Shown in pieces: positions 47,131-58,042 of a stretch of DNA of 64,000 nucleotides. Origin of the DNA: Perilla frutescens. Its lineage: Eukaryota > Streptophyta > Magnoliopsida > Lamiales > Lamiaceae. Location of the stretch: the NCBI GenBank assembly GCA_026008535.1, contig BRKX01000015.1:26929501-26993500 (forward strand). Reading direction: 5' to 3'. Below the pieces are notes generated by a model, which had not been told where the DNA came from, ran no database searches, and saw only the letters and a program-made list of their open reading frames with translations. The first letter of the stretch is position 1; each line of letters starts with the position of its first letter. The position numbers and the translations under genes were made by a program.

Positions 47131-47640
47131 TGAATGAGCGTTGTCAGTTCCGATTTATCCGGAAGGGTTGAAGGGGTTCAAAAAAAATAGTTCACTCTTC
47201 AACCGCTCTCGCGATTCATGCGAACCTTAGTTACTATCTTCATCTATAAAAGGATGTTTTCCTTCTCATTTAACGACAACGCACACATATCCACAAATTG
47301 ACCCTCTACCCTAGAATGCATCGAGTATCATATTTTCCTAGTTCGATCACTCACTGTTGATCTAACCACACGGCAAAGCTCCTACGTTCTGCTGTGATTA
47401 CGCGTCGCTTAACAAAATATTCAGTCACGTTCTGATTGGAGATCACTACTTCAAAACTTCCTTAACTATACTTTTATTTCGTGTTTTATCGTATTATACA
47501 TTCATTCTTTTCCTGACTCAATCGTCGGAGGCTCAACGATTGTCACACTCCTCGACGGTTCTTAGCTCTTACGGTGTTTTTCTTGTTTCTATTTCACAAA
47601 TAGACCGCTGTTCCGGATAAAATCGATAATTGTAGATTTC
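47131..47640 (+). mobile_element. possible Gypsy-type LTR relic
   Basis: TATA-like CTATAAAAGG at about 47245 is followed by text typical of plant Gypsy LTR R/U5 regions: ATTCTTTTCCTGACTCAATCG, GTCGGAGGCTC, ACACTCCTCGACGG. No partner LTR or clear ends were found. Composition is less AT-rich than the flanks. Confidence 0.4.
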
Positions 47641-48183
47641 TGGATTTACAACATGAACTTCAAAATTAGGTGATTAAAGTATTAACTTTTAAGTTGGGTG
47701 TTATTCAATTTTCCTAGTTTTTTGTAAAATAAATTGACCTCCGATTTATCCACCAACATGGTCGTCTATTCAAACGCGTCGTTGCTCAACCATAATTTTT
47801 TGAAAAAAGATGTTATCTAAGTTTAAAATTGATGTTTTAATAACCTACTTTTACAATTCATGTTAAATTTACAACTATGTCCTAAGTTCATAATTTTTAA
47901 TACAAATTAACCATCTTCCAATTTGAAGGAAAAAAATTATCCTGAAAAAAAAAATTATCCTGAAAAAAAAAATTGAAGGACAGTTCTTACTATCATCCTT
48001 ATGACCTTATCCTTTTCAAATATTGGACCAAATCTAAAACAATGATTAATGAAATTCAATTTCAAGAAATTGAAATATATATATATATATACACACACAC
48101 CCATGTTGGAACCTTTTTACAAAATTATTTCAATTTTATCACATTTATATATTGGTTAAATTTTCCGGCGACTGAAAGCTAAC
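47641..48183. other. intergenic, AT-rich
   Basis: Includes a short tandem AATTATCCTGAAAAAAAA (about 47936-47972) and a (TA)n/(CA)n run at about 48076-48100. No gene. Confidence 0.5.
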
Positions 48184-48186
48184 TAA

Positions 48187-48861
48187 GGGGGTGTATTCAT
48201 TTGAGATTTGGATGGATTTTAATGGATTTTTAAAATTCGGGTGTATTCAATCCAGACTTTTAAAAGTCCTTTAAAATTATGAGGTATTCAAAAATCCATG
48301 GACTTTAAAAAGTCATTGACTTCATTGGATTTCAGCTGGATTTGATGTGAAAATTACAAAGGATGAAATCCGACCTCTGGACACGAGATTTCGATGGATT
48401 TGGAAAATCCGGCGAGCGCTGTGTCCCAACGGTTGGTGGGGAGTTGAAATCGGACACCCCAACCGTCACCCGACCCCAGCGGCCGCTGGCTTTGCCGATG
48501 ATGGCACTCCAGCTACCGCTGGGTGCTAGCGGTCGCTGGGAGCAAGGCCGCGGCTCCAGCGGCCGCTCGGACCAGCGGTCACTGGATTAGCTCCGCCTCT
48601 CCTCCCAGCGGCTGGGTTCCATTTTTTTCCGGGTCCACCGATCGCTGTGTTCCATCGAGCGCTGGAAAAAATGATTTCAAATCCGTTGAAATCGTCCAAA
48701 ATTCATTCGAAATCCATACACAAATCCGCCAGACTCTGCATGGAGTTGGGAGACTCCATGTGGAGTCTTGGAGACTCCATGTGGAGTCTATGGATTTATA
48801 AAATCCATAAAAATTCATGGACATTTTAAAGTCCAACAAAATCCTAATTGAATACACCCCC
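48187..48861. mobile_element. MITE derived from the local Harbinger family, complete
   Basis: TIRs are GGGGGTGTATTCA at the left and TGAATACACCCCC at the right, exact. TAA lies on both sides (48184-48186, 48862-48864). The left 240 bp and right 200 bp match the ends of the coding copy at 28208-34200 (CAGACTTTTAAAAGTCC, CACGAGATTTCGATGG, CCAGACTCTGC, GAGTTGGGAGACTCCAT). The centre holds the CCAGCGGCCGCTGG motifs. A GGAGACTCCATGTGGAGTCT unit is tandemly doubled near 48750-48790. Its ends are intact, so it is a plausible substrate for the transposase. Confidence 0.93.
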
Positions 48862-48864
48862 TAA

Positions 48865-49278
48865 ATTTGAATAATGAAAGTAGAGGGTTGTGTTATCGTT
48901 GTCAGTGAAAACTACAACGGAAAACATAAATATTATAATGGTTGTGTGAGCTTCCTATCTTCAATTATTATTATTTTTTTATAAAAAGTAAAATTATGAT
49001 AAAAATGAAATACTAGGAATTATGTTATTATTAAATATAAATTTTGGTATTACTATAAAAGAGTGAAATCGTATTAATTATAACTTATCCTATAATTTTC
49101 CGAGTAATTTAAAGAGAACATTAATGCAGTCGCAATTTTTGGTTGGAAAGCCGTGAATTGTGAGCGTTTTTGTCGTATGTATAATCATAGGGTAGGCGAC
49201 CGTATTCTAATTTCTAAATCATAGAGTAGAATCATGAAATTCTTTCCCTTTAATTTATTTTTAAATATATATTTTCCA

Positions 49279-49324
<46 letters not shown>

Positions 49325-49401
49325 TAAGGTTGTCTATTACGCAGGTGGAGACGTTTGATTTCACAAGGTTTTGAATTTAACGTTACTTCAATACATTGAG
49401 C

Positions 49402-49432
<31 letters not shown>

Positions 49433-49739
49433 TGATTTTTATCTACTAGTTTGTACCATGATTATAATGAATGTTAACTTGGTGTTTTTTGGACAATTTG
49501 ATAATCAAGAAAAGAAACTTATGTTAACAACAGTGTGACGTGATTATGCATTGTGATTCATCGAAAGTAATGACGATCTTATATGATATTATTTTATGCA
49601 TTCAAAATAATATCAATCATCTTCGAATTTTCTTAGATTCTATATTTACTATTCTTCTTATTGTGGATTCTATCGGTCATGATAGTGTGACGATGAGCAA
49701 TAAACTTTCAATTGTGTCCAAGACAACTTTGTTGTTGTT
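48865..49739. other. intergenic, AT-rich
   Basis: (TA)n at 49283-49320 and (CA)n/(TA)n at about 49402-49430. No gene. Confidence 0.5.
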
Positions 49740-49740
49740 G

Positions 49741-49961
49741 ATTTTTTTTTATTTTTTTTGATGTCGAGGGTAACCTGCAGCCGCTACCGTGGTGCGCACT
49801 GGGTAAATCCCGCCCTGTGTAATAGCCTGCAAACCACACAGAGGAGGTAAATCACATTTGGCAGACCAGATGTGACAGGCTCACACCTAGCGGTGTTGGT
49901 GGTGGGGCGAACTTGAAACTTTTGGCCTCAAGAAACACCATTCCACCACTAGGCCATCCCC
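49741..49961 (-). mobile_element. tRNA-derived SINE
   Basis: On the minus strand it starts GGGGATGGCCTAGTGGTGG (box A-like TGGCCTAGTGG), then GTTTCAAGTTCGCCC (box B-like), a body with GTGTGGTTTGCAGGCTATT and GTGCGCACCACGGTAGCGG, and a tail of A-runs (T-runs on the plus strand, 49742-49759). About 220 bp. It shares its family with copies at 11244 and 49979. Confidence 0.8.
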
Positions 49962-49978
49962 AAATGGACATTTGTTGA

Positions 49979-50102
49979 TTTTTTTGATGTCGAGGGTAAC
50001 CCGCAGCCGCTACCGTGGTGCGCACTGGTTAAACCCAGCCCCTGATAGCCTGCAAACCACACAGGGGAGGTAAACCACATTTGACAGGTCAGGTGTGACA
50101 GC
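49979..50102 (-). mobile_element. second, 5'-truncated SINE copy
   Basis: Same 3' half as the neighbouring copy (GATGTCGAGGGTAACCCGCAGCCGC..., TGGTGCGCACTGG, GCCTGCAAACCACACAGGGG) in the same orientation, only 18 bp away and with its own T-run. It lacks the promoter head. A stray CCCTGTGTAATAGCCC piece follows at about 50105-50120. Confidence 0.75.
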
Positions 50103-50129
50103 CCTGTGTAATAGCCCCTAGTTCTGGTT

Positions 50130-50711
50130 GTCTTATTTCCCAATTTATCTTATTAATGTGGGCAATTCGAACTTTTTGATTTAATCGGGTTCCAGCTATC
50201 AGCTTCAAAAGGAAAAAAAATAAAAAAAAAATAAAAAAAATTGTGACAATGATTAGAGCTTGATTTCAGAAGTATTAATGGTGGTAGATATTAATACCAA
50301 AACATTCGCCTCCTATGCTAAGAAGTGAGAACACTATAATAAATCCAAGGTGCCGTTGCGCATATTAATTACACCTCTTCAATGTAATTGCATAAAGTAA
50401 ATTTAATTATGTCTATGATCTCCGTAATTTATTACGTTGTTATTTTTAAACGCATTTTTTGAAATACTATACTGCGATTAATTTCAGTGTTAATATGTCA
50501 AAATAACCGATTAAATATATATAAAAAAAAACTCATTTTAGTCACTTTTTTTTAATATATTTTTTTATATAACTTTACCACAACCCCCTTAATTAAAAAA
50601 AAAAATCTAAAAAATAGGAGAAAACAATATTCTCTATTTACACACTTCTCTATCTCCTCCACTCAAAAAAATCTGTGCCTCTCTCCCCAAAATATTTCAA
50701 ATCGGCGTTTT
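50130..50711. other. intergenic, AT-rich
   Basis: No gene recognised. Confidence 0.5.
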
Positions 50712-51649
50712 AAATGCACCACTGGTTTCTCTTTATACACCACTTTTACTTTATGACAGCATACAAATTTATTTTATTCACATTTTTTTATACACCACAA
50801 TAAATGTCACATTCACCCTTCCATTTTAAAATCAAAATTCGTGGCATTCCCCAGCCTTCTTCTCCGGTGGTCCTTCACCTCTGCCATTCAATAATGGTGT
50901 CTTCCACGCAGCCATCCCACCAATTCTCAGTCTCCCACCACCTTCTCCTTCACAAAAATCCCGATTCCATTGAGGCTACAAGTGGGTTCTTTTTTTTTCT
51001 GATGTGTGTATTTTTTTTCCTTACTTTTTGTGTGTCCTTCCTCGATTTTCTTTTCTATTTATGTTTTTGCTTTTCTCTTTTTTTTTGCCATTTTCTTATG
51101 ATCTTATTCATTTTATTTTAACAGGGTGTTGTAGAAATAAGTTATGGTGCTATTAATGGTTTGTCGCATAAAGCAATTGAGCCAGAGTTGTCTGTTTAAG
51201 TCTAAAGGTTTAATTTTTAGGCTTGCATTCATAATTTCCGAACACACAGAAAGGAGTTCGAACCATAGAATTCGAACGGAGTTGGGGCTAATCTTCAACG
51301 TCGGTGAGAGTGTTCAAAACTTTTGAACCAACGCTATGGTCTGGTCGCCAGTCGGCTTCTGAAGATATCAAGCTTGAGCTCTATGTGAATTAGGATTTTG
51401 ATTTAACGACCACACAAAGCTCATTAACCAAAGTTGTTTCATTGAAAATACAATGAATCGATTTTAATTGGTTAATTAGTTAGAGAAGATGCCAACTTGA
51501 GCTTTGTTGAATGAAAAAGGAAAGCACGAAGGAGAATGGGAGCCGAAGGTAATCAGGATTAGTAGAAAGGTTATTTAAGTAATTTAATAAGCAATTAGTT
51601 TTGAATTAATTTTAATAGTGGTGTATAAAAAAAATTGGTGGTGTATTTA
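50712..51649. mobile_element. TIR element (938 bp), possibly carrying captured sequence
   Basis: The left terminus AAATGCACCACTGG...TATACACCAC and the right terminus (reverse complemented AAATACACCACCAA...TATACACCAC) form about 31-bp inverted repeats. The interior (50800-51560) is less AT-rich than the flanks and holds a 105-codon plus ORF without a recognised domain. Superfamily not determined; Mutator-like is one option. No target duplication identified. Confidence 0.5.
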
Positions 51650-52060
51650 GAAACACTCTTTCAAAATAGATCGTCGCCTTTCCCCTCTTTCGAAACAAAT
51701 CGGCGTCATCATCGCCATACTTACCAACCATTTCGTCGCCCTCCCTTTCACGCAGCCCCGTCGCACTTTTCTTGTCGACAAAGGTATTGGGTCAATTATT
51801 TAGTTTTAGATGTACTATGTTTTCAATCAATGGGTCGTTTTTTTTTACAAGGTTCTACCATTTTTTAGTTAGCAATATTGAGCAATGTTACATTGTGGTT
51901 GGTTGTAGACTTGTAGTTTGATATTCAAGTTTGTTTGGAAAAAAATGTCAAACGGAGAAGAAACTATTGAAGAAGGTTATTGACATAACAAATGTTAAAG
52001 ATATGATCTAAGCCCTAGACATAAACGATTTGTTGTTTAAATGTAAAAAACTATTGTTCT
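51650..52060. other. intergenic
   Basis: A 77-codon ORF with no recognisable product. Nothing else seen. Confidence 0.4.
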
Positions 52061-52065
52061 ATATG

Positions 52066-52230
52066 CAGCGGGCAGGGGCTGGTAGGCGGGCATGGGCGAG
52101 GCGAGGCATGTGCACCAGTAGTGCGCGTAGGGAAGTGCACGCTCAGTCTGCGCGTTGGGGGAGGAGGCACACTGCGGCAACGCGTGTGCCCCCGTCACTC
52201 GTTGCCCGCTGCCCCATCCCCCGTCCCACG
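52066..52230. other. GC-rich patch
   Basis: A 165-bp block of high GC in an AT-rich area, with terminal inverse GCGGGCAGGGGC / GCCCGCTGCCCC and alternating GTGCGCGT/GTGCAC words. Similar words recur at 54445-54600. Nature unknown. Confidence 0.5.
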
Positions 52231-52501
52231 TGCGTTCATATCAATAATAAAATTTCCAAATATATTTATTGTTGAGTTTGATAAATATTATTTATAAATA
52301 TCATGTGTGAAAATATAGAGTTATTTATGTTCATAGAAAATTATTATTTATTTATATATCTTAATAGGAAATAACATCAATTTTATTTAGCCATCAAAAT
52401 TCTACTTTACTTCCTTATAACTACTTTTTGTTAGCATACACATTCTTGCACTATATAAAATAATTTGAGGATGCAAAAATAAATAATATATTAATATATG
52501 T

Positions 52502-53000
52502 AGTAGAGAATTATTATTTATTTATATCTTATAGAATAAACTTTAAATATGCACTCATTTAATGCTTAAAATGATAAAAATTACCTTTGTTAGACATATA
52601 TGTGGTTTTTTATTTATAAAAATTAAAAAATAATAAATAAATTGTGTATATATGCTTGAGTTATTAACAATATATATAAACAACTCCAACATTTTTTATT
52701 AATATATTCAGTAGATATATATATATATATGTATTATATAATAAACTTTAAAATATGCACTCATTTGATGCTTAAAATGATAAAAATTATCTTCGTTAGA
52801 CATATTTGTGGATTTTTTTATTTATAAAAATTAAAAATAATAAATAAATTGTCTATATATACTTATGTTATTAACAAAATATTTAAACAACTCCAGCATT
52901 TTTTATTAATACATCTAGCAGAGAATTATTTATTTATTTATATATTATAGAATAAACTTTAAAACATGAACTCATTTAATGCTTAGAATGATAAAAATAT
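52502..53000. repeat. 208-bp AT-rich tandem repeat, 2.4 copies
   Basis: Units 52502-52709, 52710-52917 and partial 52918-53000. Each carries AATAAACTTTAAAATATGCAC, TCATTTAATGCTTAAAATGA and ends with AACAACTCCAACATTTTTTA. Units diverge mainly by substitutions and microsatellite growth. Confidence 0.85.
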
Positions 53001-53302
53001 TGATTTCTCTAACTTGATTAAAAATATTAAATTATAATTATCTTACCTTGGATGAGAATGGAAAGTGAGGGCATTGATCGATATGCACTACACGATCAAT
53101 TACCACGATTGCGTGAGCATTATAGACTGTCCCTCTCGGGTATCGGGGCTTCCGACAACGTTCGGTAAAAAAATCACATTTTTTTGCTCGAACGTTGTTT
53201 TTTACTTTCATTTTTTAACTGAAAAAGCATATCTTTTTCGAATTATGTTAAAAAAACAAAAAAAAATTAAAATTAGAATTGTAAATTTAAAAATTTAAAC
53301 AT

Positions 53303-53656
53303 GGTGTGATATGGTAATTGTTTGTAAAAAAATCGTATGTATTCACACAAAAATCAAATTATCTCCCCGTTTTTTAAATGAAACTGGACTCATATGGCTC
53401 TCAAACGGTATAGGTCTCAAAGTGTATTTCACATGAACAAGAAAACGAGAAATGTTTGAACATGAAAAAATTAACATTTTCCCATTGAAAAAGTTTTTTT
53501 TTTTCATAATTCCATATAATAAACTGCTATTACTCGGTTTGAACTACAATTTGAGGCATGTACCATTTGAAAGATATGTTAATCTAGTTTCATTTAAAAA
53601 AAAAGAACCCAATTACACATTTGTGTGAGTAAATATTATTTTTAAAGTAACACCTG
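53303..53656. mobile_element. fold-back MITE with about 100-bp arms
   Basis: Left arm words ATTCACACAAA, TTTTTTAAATGAAACTGGA, CTCAAACGGTA. Right arm (reverse complemented) ACTCACACAAA, TTTTTTAAATGAAACTAGA, TTCAAATGGTA. Arms remain alignable for about 100-130 bp. Non-coding; ends are approximate. Confidence 0.55.
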
Positions 53657-53879
53657 CCAAAAACCAACATAAATTAAACTACACCGTTCTATTATCATAT
53701 TAAAAAATTAAGACAACATTTCATAACAGTTTGGATAGATATGATTTTTTGTGAATTATTAAGTGAAAAATCTAACAACAATATTAGAAATCCACGAGCA
53801 AAATAAAATACACAATCATAGAGAAAATTAGATAAATGATTAATTTCAAAAGTCACAATCCAATAGAGGGCTTGGCCTA

Positions 53880-54330
53880 AGGAAACCACAACAAGTTGAA
53901 GAGCTCAAGTTTGGAGAAGGATTCATCGGAGAAAGCTCTCTTCAATCTTCAAGGTGTTCAAGTTTAAGATCCAAGACGTTCTTCGCGTTCTTCGCCATAA
54001 ATCATCCCAAGCTCGACGTTCGATCTAGATTCAAGGTGTTCGGCTCGTTGATCATCGCTATCGACTTCAAATCCTCAAGAACAACTTGAAGATTCAAAGC
54101 ATTCTTCAACAAATCATCCCAAAAACGACGTTTGATTCGGAATCAAGATGACAATTCTTCGAATTGACGTTATAAACCTCCAAGCATCGGGTTCCTGAAG
54201 ATTGAAAAGCAAGAACAACTTGAAGATCTTGAAGAACGACGATGAACAAATCCTGAAGAGAAGAATCGGAAGATTTAAATAGAGAATCGAACCACAAATT
54301 GTAAATTCAATCCAAAATATTTTTCTTTGT
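53880..54330 (+). mobile_element. possible LTR relic rich in TTCAAG/GAAGA words
   Basis: Repetitive TTCTTCAATCTTCAAGGTGTTC and AACTTGAAGATTCAAAGC text is typical of the U5 region of some plant LTR families. No paired LTR or termini found; low confidence. Confidence 0.35.
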
Positions 54331-55026
54331 ATGATTTTCCGGTGTTTATTAATTTAAATACTCAGAATTTGTGTTACACCCACGCTGAATGCAGGTCTCG
54401 ACTTACGGGTGCAAGCGCTTATCATTCGGTGCCCACTCTATACATGTCTATTCGTAAGCACTGGCCTCAATGCGGTCGTGCGCGTGCGCACCGGCCTCGG
54501 TGCCCGTTAGGATGCAGATGTGCGTGTGCAACACTTGTCCAATGTGCATGTTTACACGAGCTTGTTCCTGCGTGCCAGGTCTAGTACGCAGCCAAGAACA
54601 TCTCGGCGCACAGGTAAGAATTTTTGATGATTTTTTATTTCAATTTCAAAACTACTATATATGTGAAGAGAATTATTTTAAAAATTACCTAAAAATTTCA
54701 ACCTTCAAATCTCCAAGTAGATTTTTGCTCAAATCTTCAACTTAAACTTTGTTGCTAATTTATTACAATGGAGATAGAGATGATAGAATGACCGAATGAG
54801 AAAGTTTCCACTTTATGTTGTAATATATTTAATCTTTTAAAAAAATGGGAAAGGGTATTTTAGTGTTAAATAACTAAAATAAATATGTTTAAAAATAGGT
54901 GGCTAAAATAATTTTTTTAAAGTTGTAGGTGACTAAAACAAAAATTGCCATTAGTTTCATTCCCGTTGGAAATAAAATCCAACTCTTTGAGCTTATATAT
55001 TTATACATATATTAAGGTAAAATCAT
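54331..55026. other. intergenic with GC-rich patch 54445-54605
   Basis: GC-richer stretch with GCGCGTGCGCACCGGCCTCGG and TGTGCGTGTGCAACAC. No gene supported. Confidence 0.4.
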
Positions 55027-55066
55027 GTGATAGACAATGATTTCGGAATAAATCATTGTCTATCAC
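55027..55066. repeat. perfect 17-bp hairpin beside solo LTR
   Basis: GTGATAGACAATGATTT (55027-55043) and its exact inverse (55050-55066) with a 6-bp loop. It resembles the ACAATGG/GTTGTCTAT words used as subterminal repeats by some CACTA elements; related words (AATAGACAACAACA, ACAATGGTTGTA) follow the LTR at 56680-56770. Confidence 0.85.
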
Positions 55067-55068
55067 GC

Positions 55069-56616
55069 TGTTGGTCTCGGACAAGTGAGTATCAGTTTAG
55101 AGGAGAAGGTGAATAAACTGATTCAAAAACTTTGAACTCAAATGCGGAAAATATCAAGGGCCCGCTGACTCGTATGAACTTATCAGTTAAGCTTGTCGGT
55201 TTGTCTATTATCAGTTTGACTCGATAAGTACAACTTGTGTGCAGTTTCAAGAATATGCAAATTAAGAAAAGCAGTACAACACATGATCAATTTATAGAGA
55301 TTCGAAGTCTCAAACTTCTATGTCTTATCTTTCTTCCGCAGAAGGGACAAATTCACCATATAATTTGAGTTAACCTTACAAATTACACAATGAATAGAAA
55401 CTTGCTGAACCTGGTAACAATGAGTTACTTTACAATGTTATCTCAGCAGGGTTGATGACTCACACTTGCAGTCCCCAGTAGTTAGCTATTGCGGCGACAA
55501 TTTCTTTAGCAGCAACTCACACTTAGCTGGAGAGTTAGGTGCTATTTTCGTCTTTTCAAGATTTTAGATCTTTTTTCGATCTTCAAGATGTTTAGTCTTG
55601 AACAGGATATCAACTGATTTTGCTCCTTGAGTTGAGCTGTGGTAATTGATCTTTGTAGAGCTTGAACTGAGAAGATTCTTCGGCTGGACTTTCAATAGCA
55701 ACTAAATCAGCTTAGCTTGCAGAGCACTTCTTCTTAGGTTGACTTTCGTAGCTAGATATATCACTTTAAACTGAGTGAGAAAGGGGGAGAGAGGGCTCAG
55801 TTTTGTATTCTTGCAAAAGTCTGACGCAATGAAAGTGAAAGTTCTGAAAGTATTTCAATTTTTGAGTAACTTATCTTTTATAGAGAAGTGAATTTGTGAC
55901 CGTTGAGTTCTTTTTGAATAATCAGAGATTGGTTGGTTCATCAATGGTTTGTTAATTCATATAGTCGTTGGTGAGGTTGATGTAGTCGTTACTCTGCCAT
56001 TCGATCTCTGGTGAGTATTAACTCTCTCAATTCTTCAGTTAGAGGTCTTGGATCCGAACTTAGCTGATCGGTTGAGCTAATGCGTTAGTTTGGCTTATTC
56101 TCTTCCTCTTCTTTTCAGTTCAACTGATTACAAACCTTTGACAAGTTTGACTTGTGTATCAGTTCGACTGGTCTCATTTTCAGCTTGGTCATCAATTGAC
56201 TCGTCTTGATTTTTAGTTCGACTAATTTCAGTTTTGGCCATCAGTTGAGTACTTCCAGTCATCAATTTGGCAGTCTTAACTTTTGCTTCAACGGTTGGAT
56301 TGACTTTGATCTTCAGTTCAGCTGATCTAACTGTCAGTTTAGCAGTCAGACCTTTGACTCCCGTTGACTTAAGTCACTTAACCCTCAGTTGGGTTATCCT
56401 TAGACCAACTAGCTTAGTCTTTCAGCTGGATCGTCTAGGTCTTTAGTTTGGTTGACCTTCAGTTCTTCAAGATTCGCCTTGACGTCTTTTTCTGTGCCTC
56501 AATTCAGTTGGCTTTAGCTTCCAGCTTGGATCTCCTAAGTCTTCAGTTTTTTTCAAGAGTTGTTTTGACATCTCATCAAAACTCCACAGGGTTTCTTTAG
56601 ATTGTTTTTCCCAACA
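55069..56616. mobile_element. solo LTR (1548 bp) with perfect 5-bp duplication
   Basis: It begins TGTTGGTCTCGG and ends TTTTTCCCAACA, so termini TGTTGG...CCAACA are inverse. CACGC flanks both sides (55064-55068, 56617-56621). No coding sequence. The second half is built from CAGTT-rich phrases (TCAGTTCGACTG, CAGTTCAACTGAT, CAGTTGGGTT) repeated irregularly. A single intact LTR with duplication is the footprint of LTR-LTR recombination; a very small non-autonomous element is the alternative. Confidence 0.8.
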
Positions 56617-56621
56617 CACGC

Positions 56622-57740
56622 GATTTAACATTTATATTTTTTATAACATTTTTTTGTACAATAGATAACGGTTTTGAGTTAATAGACAACAACACTGACA
56701 TTTATTGTTGTAAATTTTCTTTTAGTTTTTTTTTTGCAATTTTCATGACGGTTTAGACTACAATGGTTGTATTTCAACAAAATTTTGCAATCTTATTTAT
56801 TATTTTTTTACTTGAAAATTTGAGATTTGTAACATATTTTATTTTTATTTTTTTTATGTATAGGTGGAGGATTTATGGTACTCTACATTTATCGCCTAAA
56901 AATAATTTTCATTTTTGTTGCATTATAATAATAATAAAAACATAATTTGCAATAATTTATTATTTTTCTATTTCAATTTCATCATTTAAAATAATTATAT
57001 TTTTTTATACCTGTCAGATATTCATAGAAATCAAATGTTCTTTAATCGTGGAAAAATTATACATTGCTATTTTTAAAATCGTGTAGTTTGAAATATTTCA
57101 ATTCGATTTTTCTAACATGGATTTTCATTTAGTTCCCAAAATTTAATTTTCTTTTTGTTTGCCGTAACTACACAAAATTGATCTTCTTATCTAATTATTT
57201 AGCACATGTACATATCATTGTATTAATTTTTAAAAATTGAACACAACATATAGAATTCTAAAATAATCATAATATTATAGGTCTAAAAAAAATAATGATT
57301 GGTGTATTGCACAGGGAAAATACTAGTATATATACGCCAAATTAAACATGCATAGATACTTTAAAAATAAATGATTTATTAAAGTTTAAATTTAAATTTA
57401 TATTGAAATGTCATGAAAATAATACGTAGATAATATACTCATATTTTTTTTTAATTGAGGGGCCTAATTGAAAACTAAACAAAAAAAACTTCCTTAGATT
57501 TTGATCTGCAAACAATGATGCACATTTATAAGCTATTTTCTTATGTATGAAAAGTATTAAGGAAAGGTGTAGAAAAAAAAAAGAAAAGAAAACTTCAATC
57601 CAGTAGTATAGGAATTGAATTTTGTTGATATTTATAACACGAGATATAGTAGATATTTTGTTTGGACATGAAATTGAAGGTTTACATGTTTTCATAGATC
57701 ACTTGAATTAGGTATAGATATTTTCAATAATATCTGTGAT
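56622..57740. other. intergenic, AT-rich
   Basis: Left part probably belongs to the older DNA element in which the solo LTR sits. No gene. The promoter of the next gene begins near the right edge. Confidence 0.45.
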
Positions 57741-57749
57741 TATAAATAG
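57741..57749 (+). promoter_or_regulatory. TATA-like box of the TMEM214-like gene
   Basis: TATAAATAG about 300 bp before the ATG at 58043. The leader between them ends in a (CT)n run (58022-58038). Assigned by motif and position only. Confidence 0.4.
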
Positions 57750-58042
57750 AAATAGAAGAAAAAAAATGATGAATTGAATGGGGTAAGAAATCCAAGCAAA
57801 TTAAATAGAATTTTCCGATTGATTGAGCGAGTTGGTGAGTTAGGAATTTCAACGATGGCATTATCGTAATTTAAGCCATTAAGGAGGCCCATTCCATTTC
57901 GAACCCAACAACCATTATTTACTCGCTCGCATCAGACCGTTCACCTTTCTATTCTCCGATCCCTTCTCGTCTGATTTTCCCTCTCCTCAAGGAAAATCCA
58001 TTTCGATCGACTCTCTCACTGCCTCTCTCTCTCTCTCTAGCA

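Noticed and set aside
49741..50102. tRNA gene candidate from box A/box B
   Set aside because: The promoter boxes belong to a SINE with an A-tail. No cloverleaf with a 7-bp acceptor stem could be drawn.
50804..51121. 105-codon plus ORF as a small gene
   Set aside because: Second half is a poly-Phe/Leu stretch from T-rich DNA, no domain, and it lies within a TIR element.
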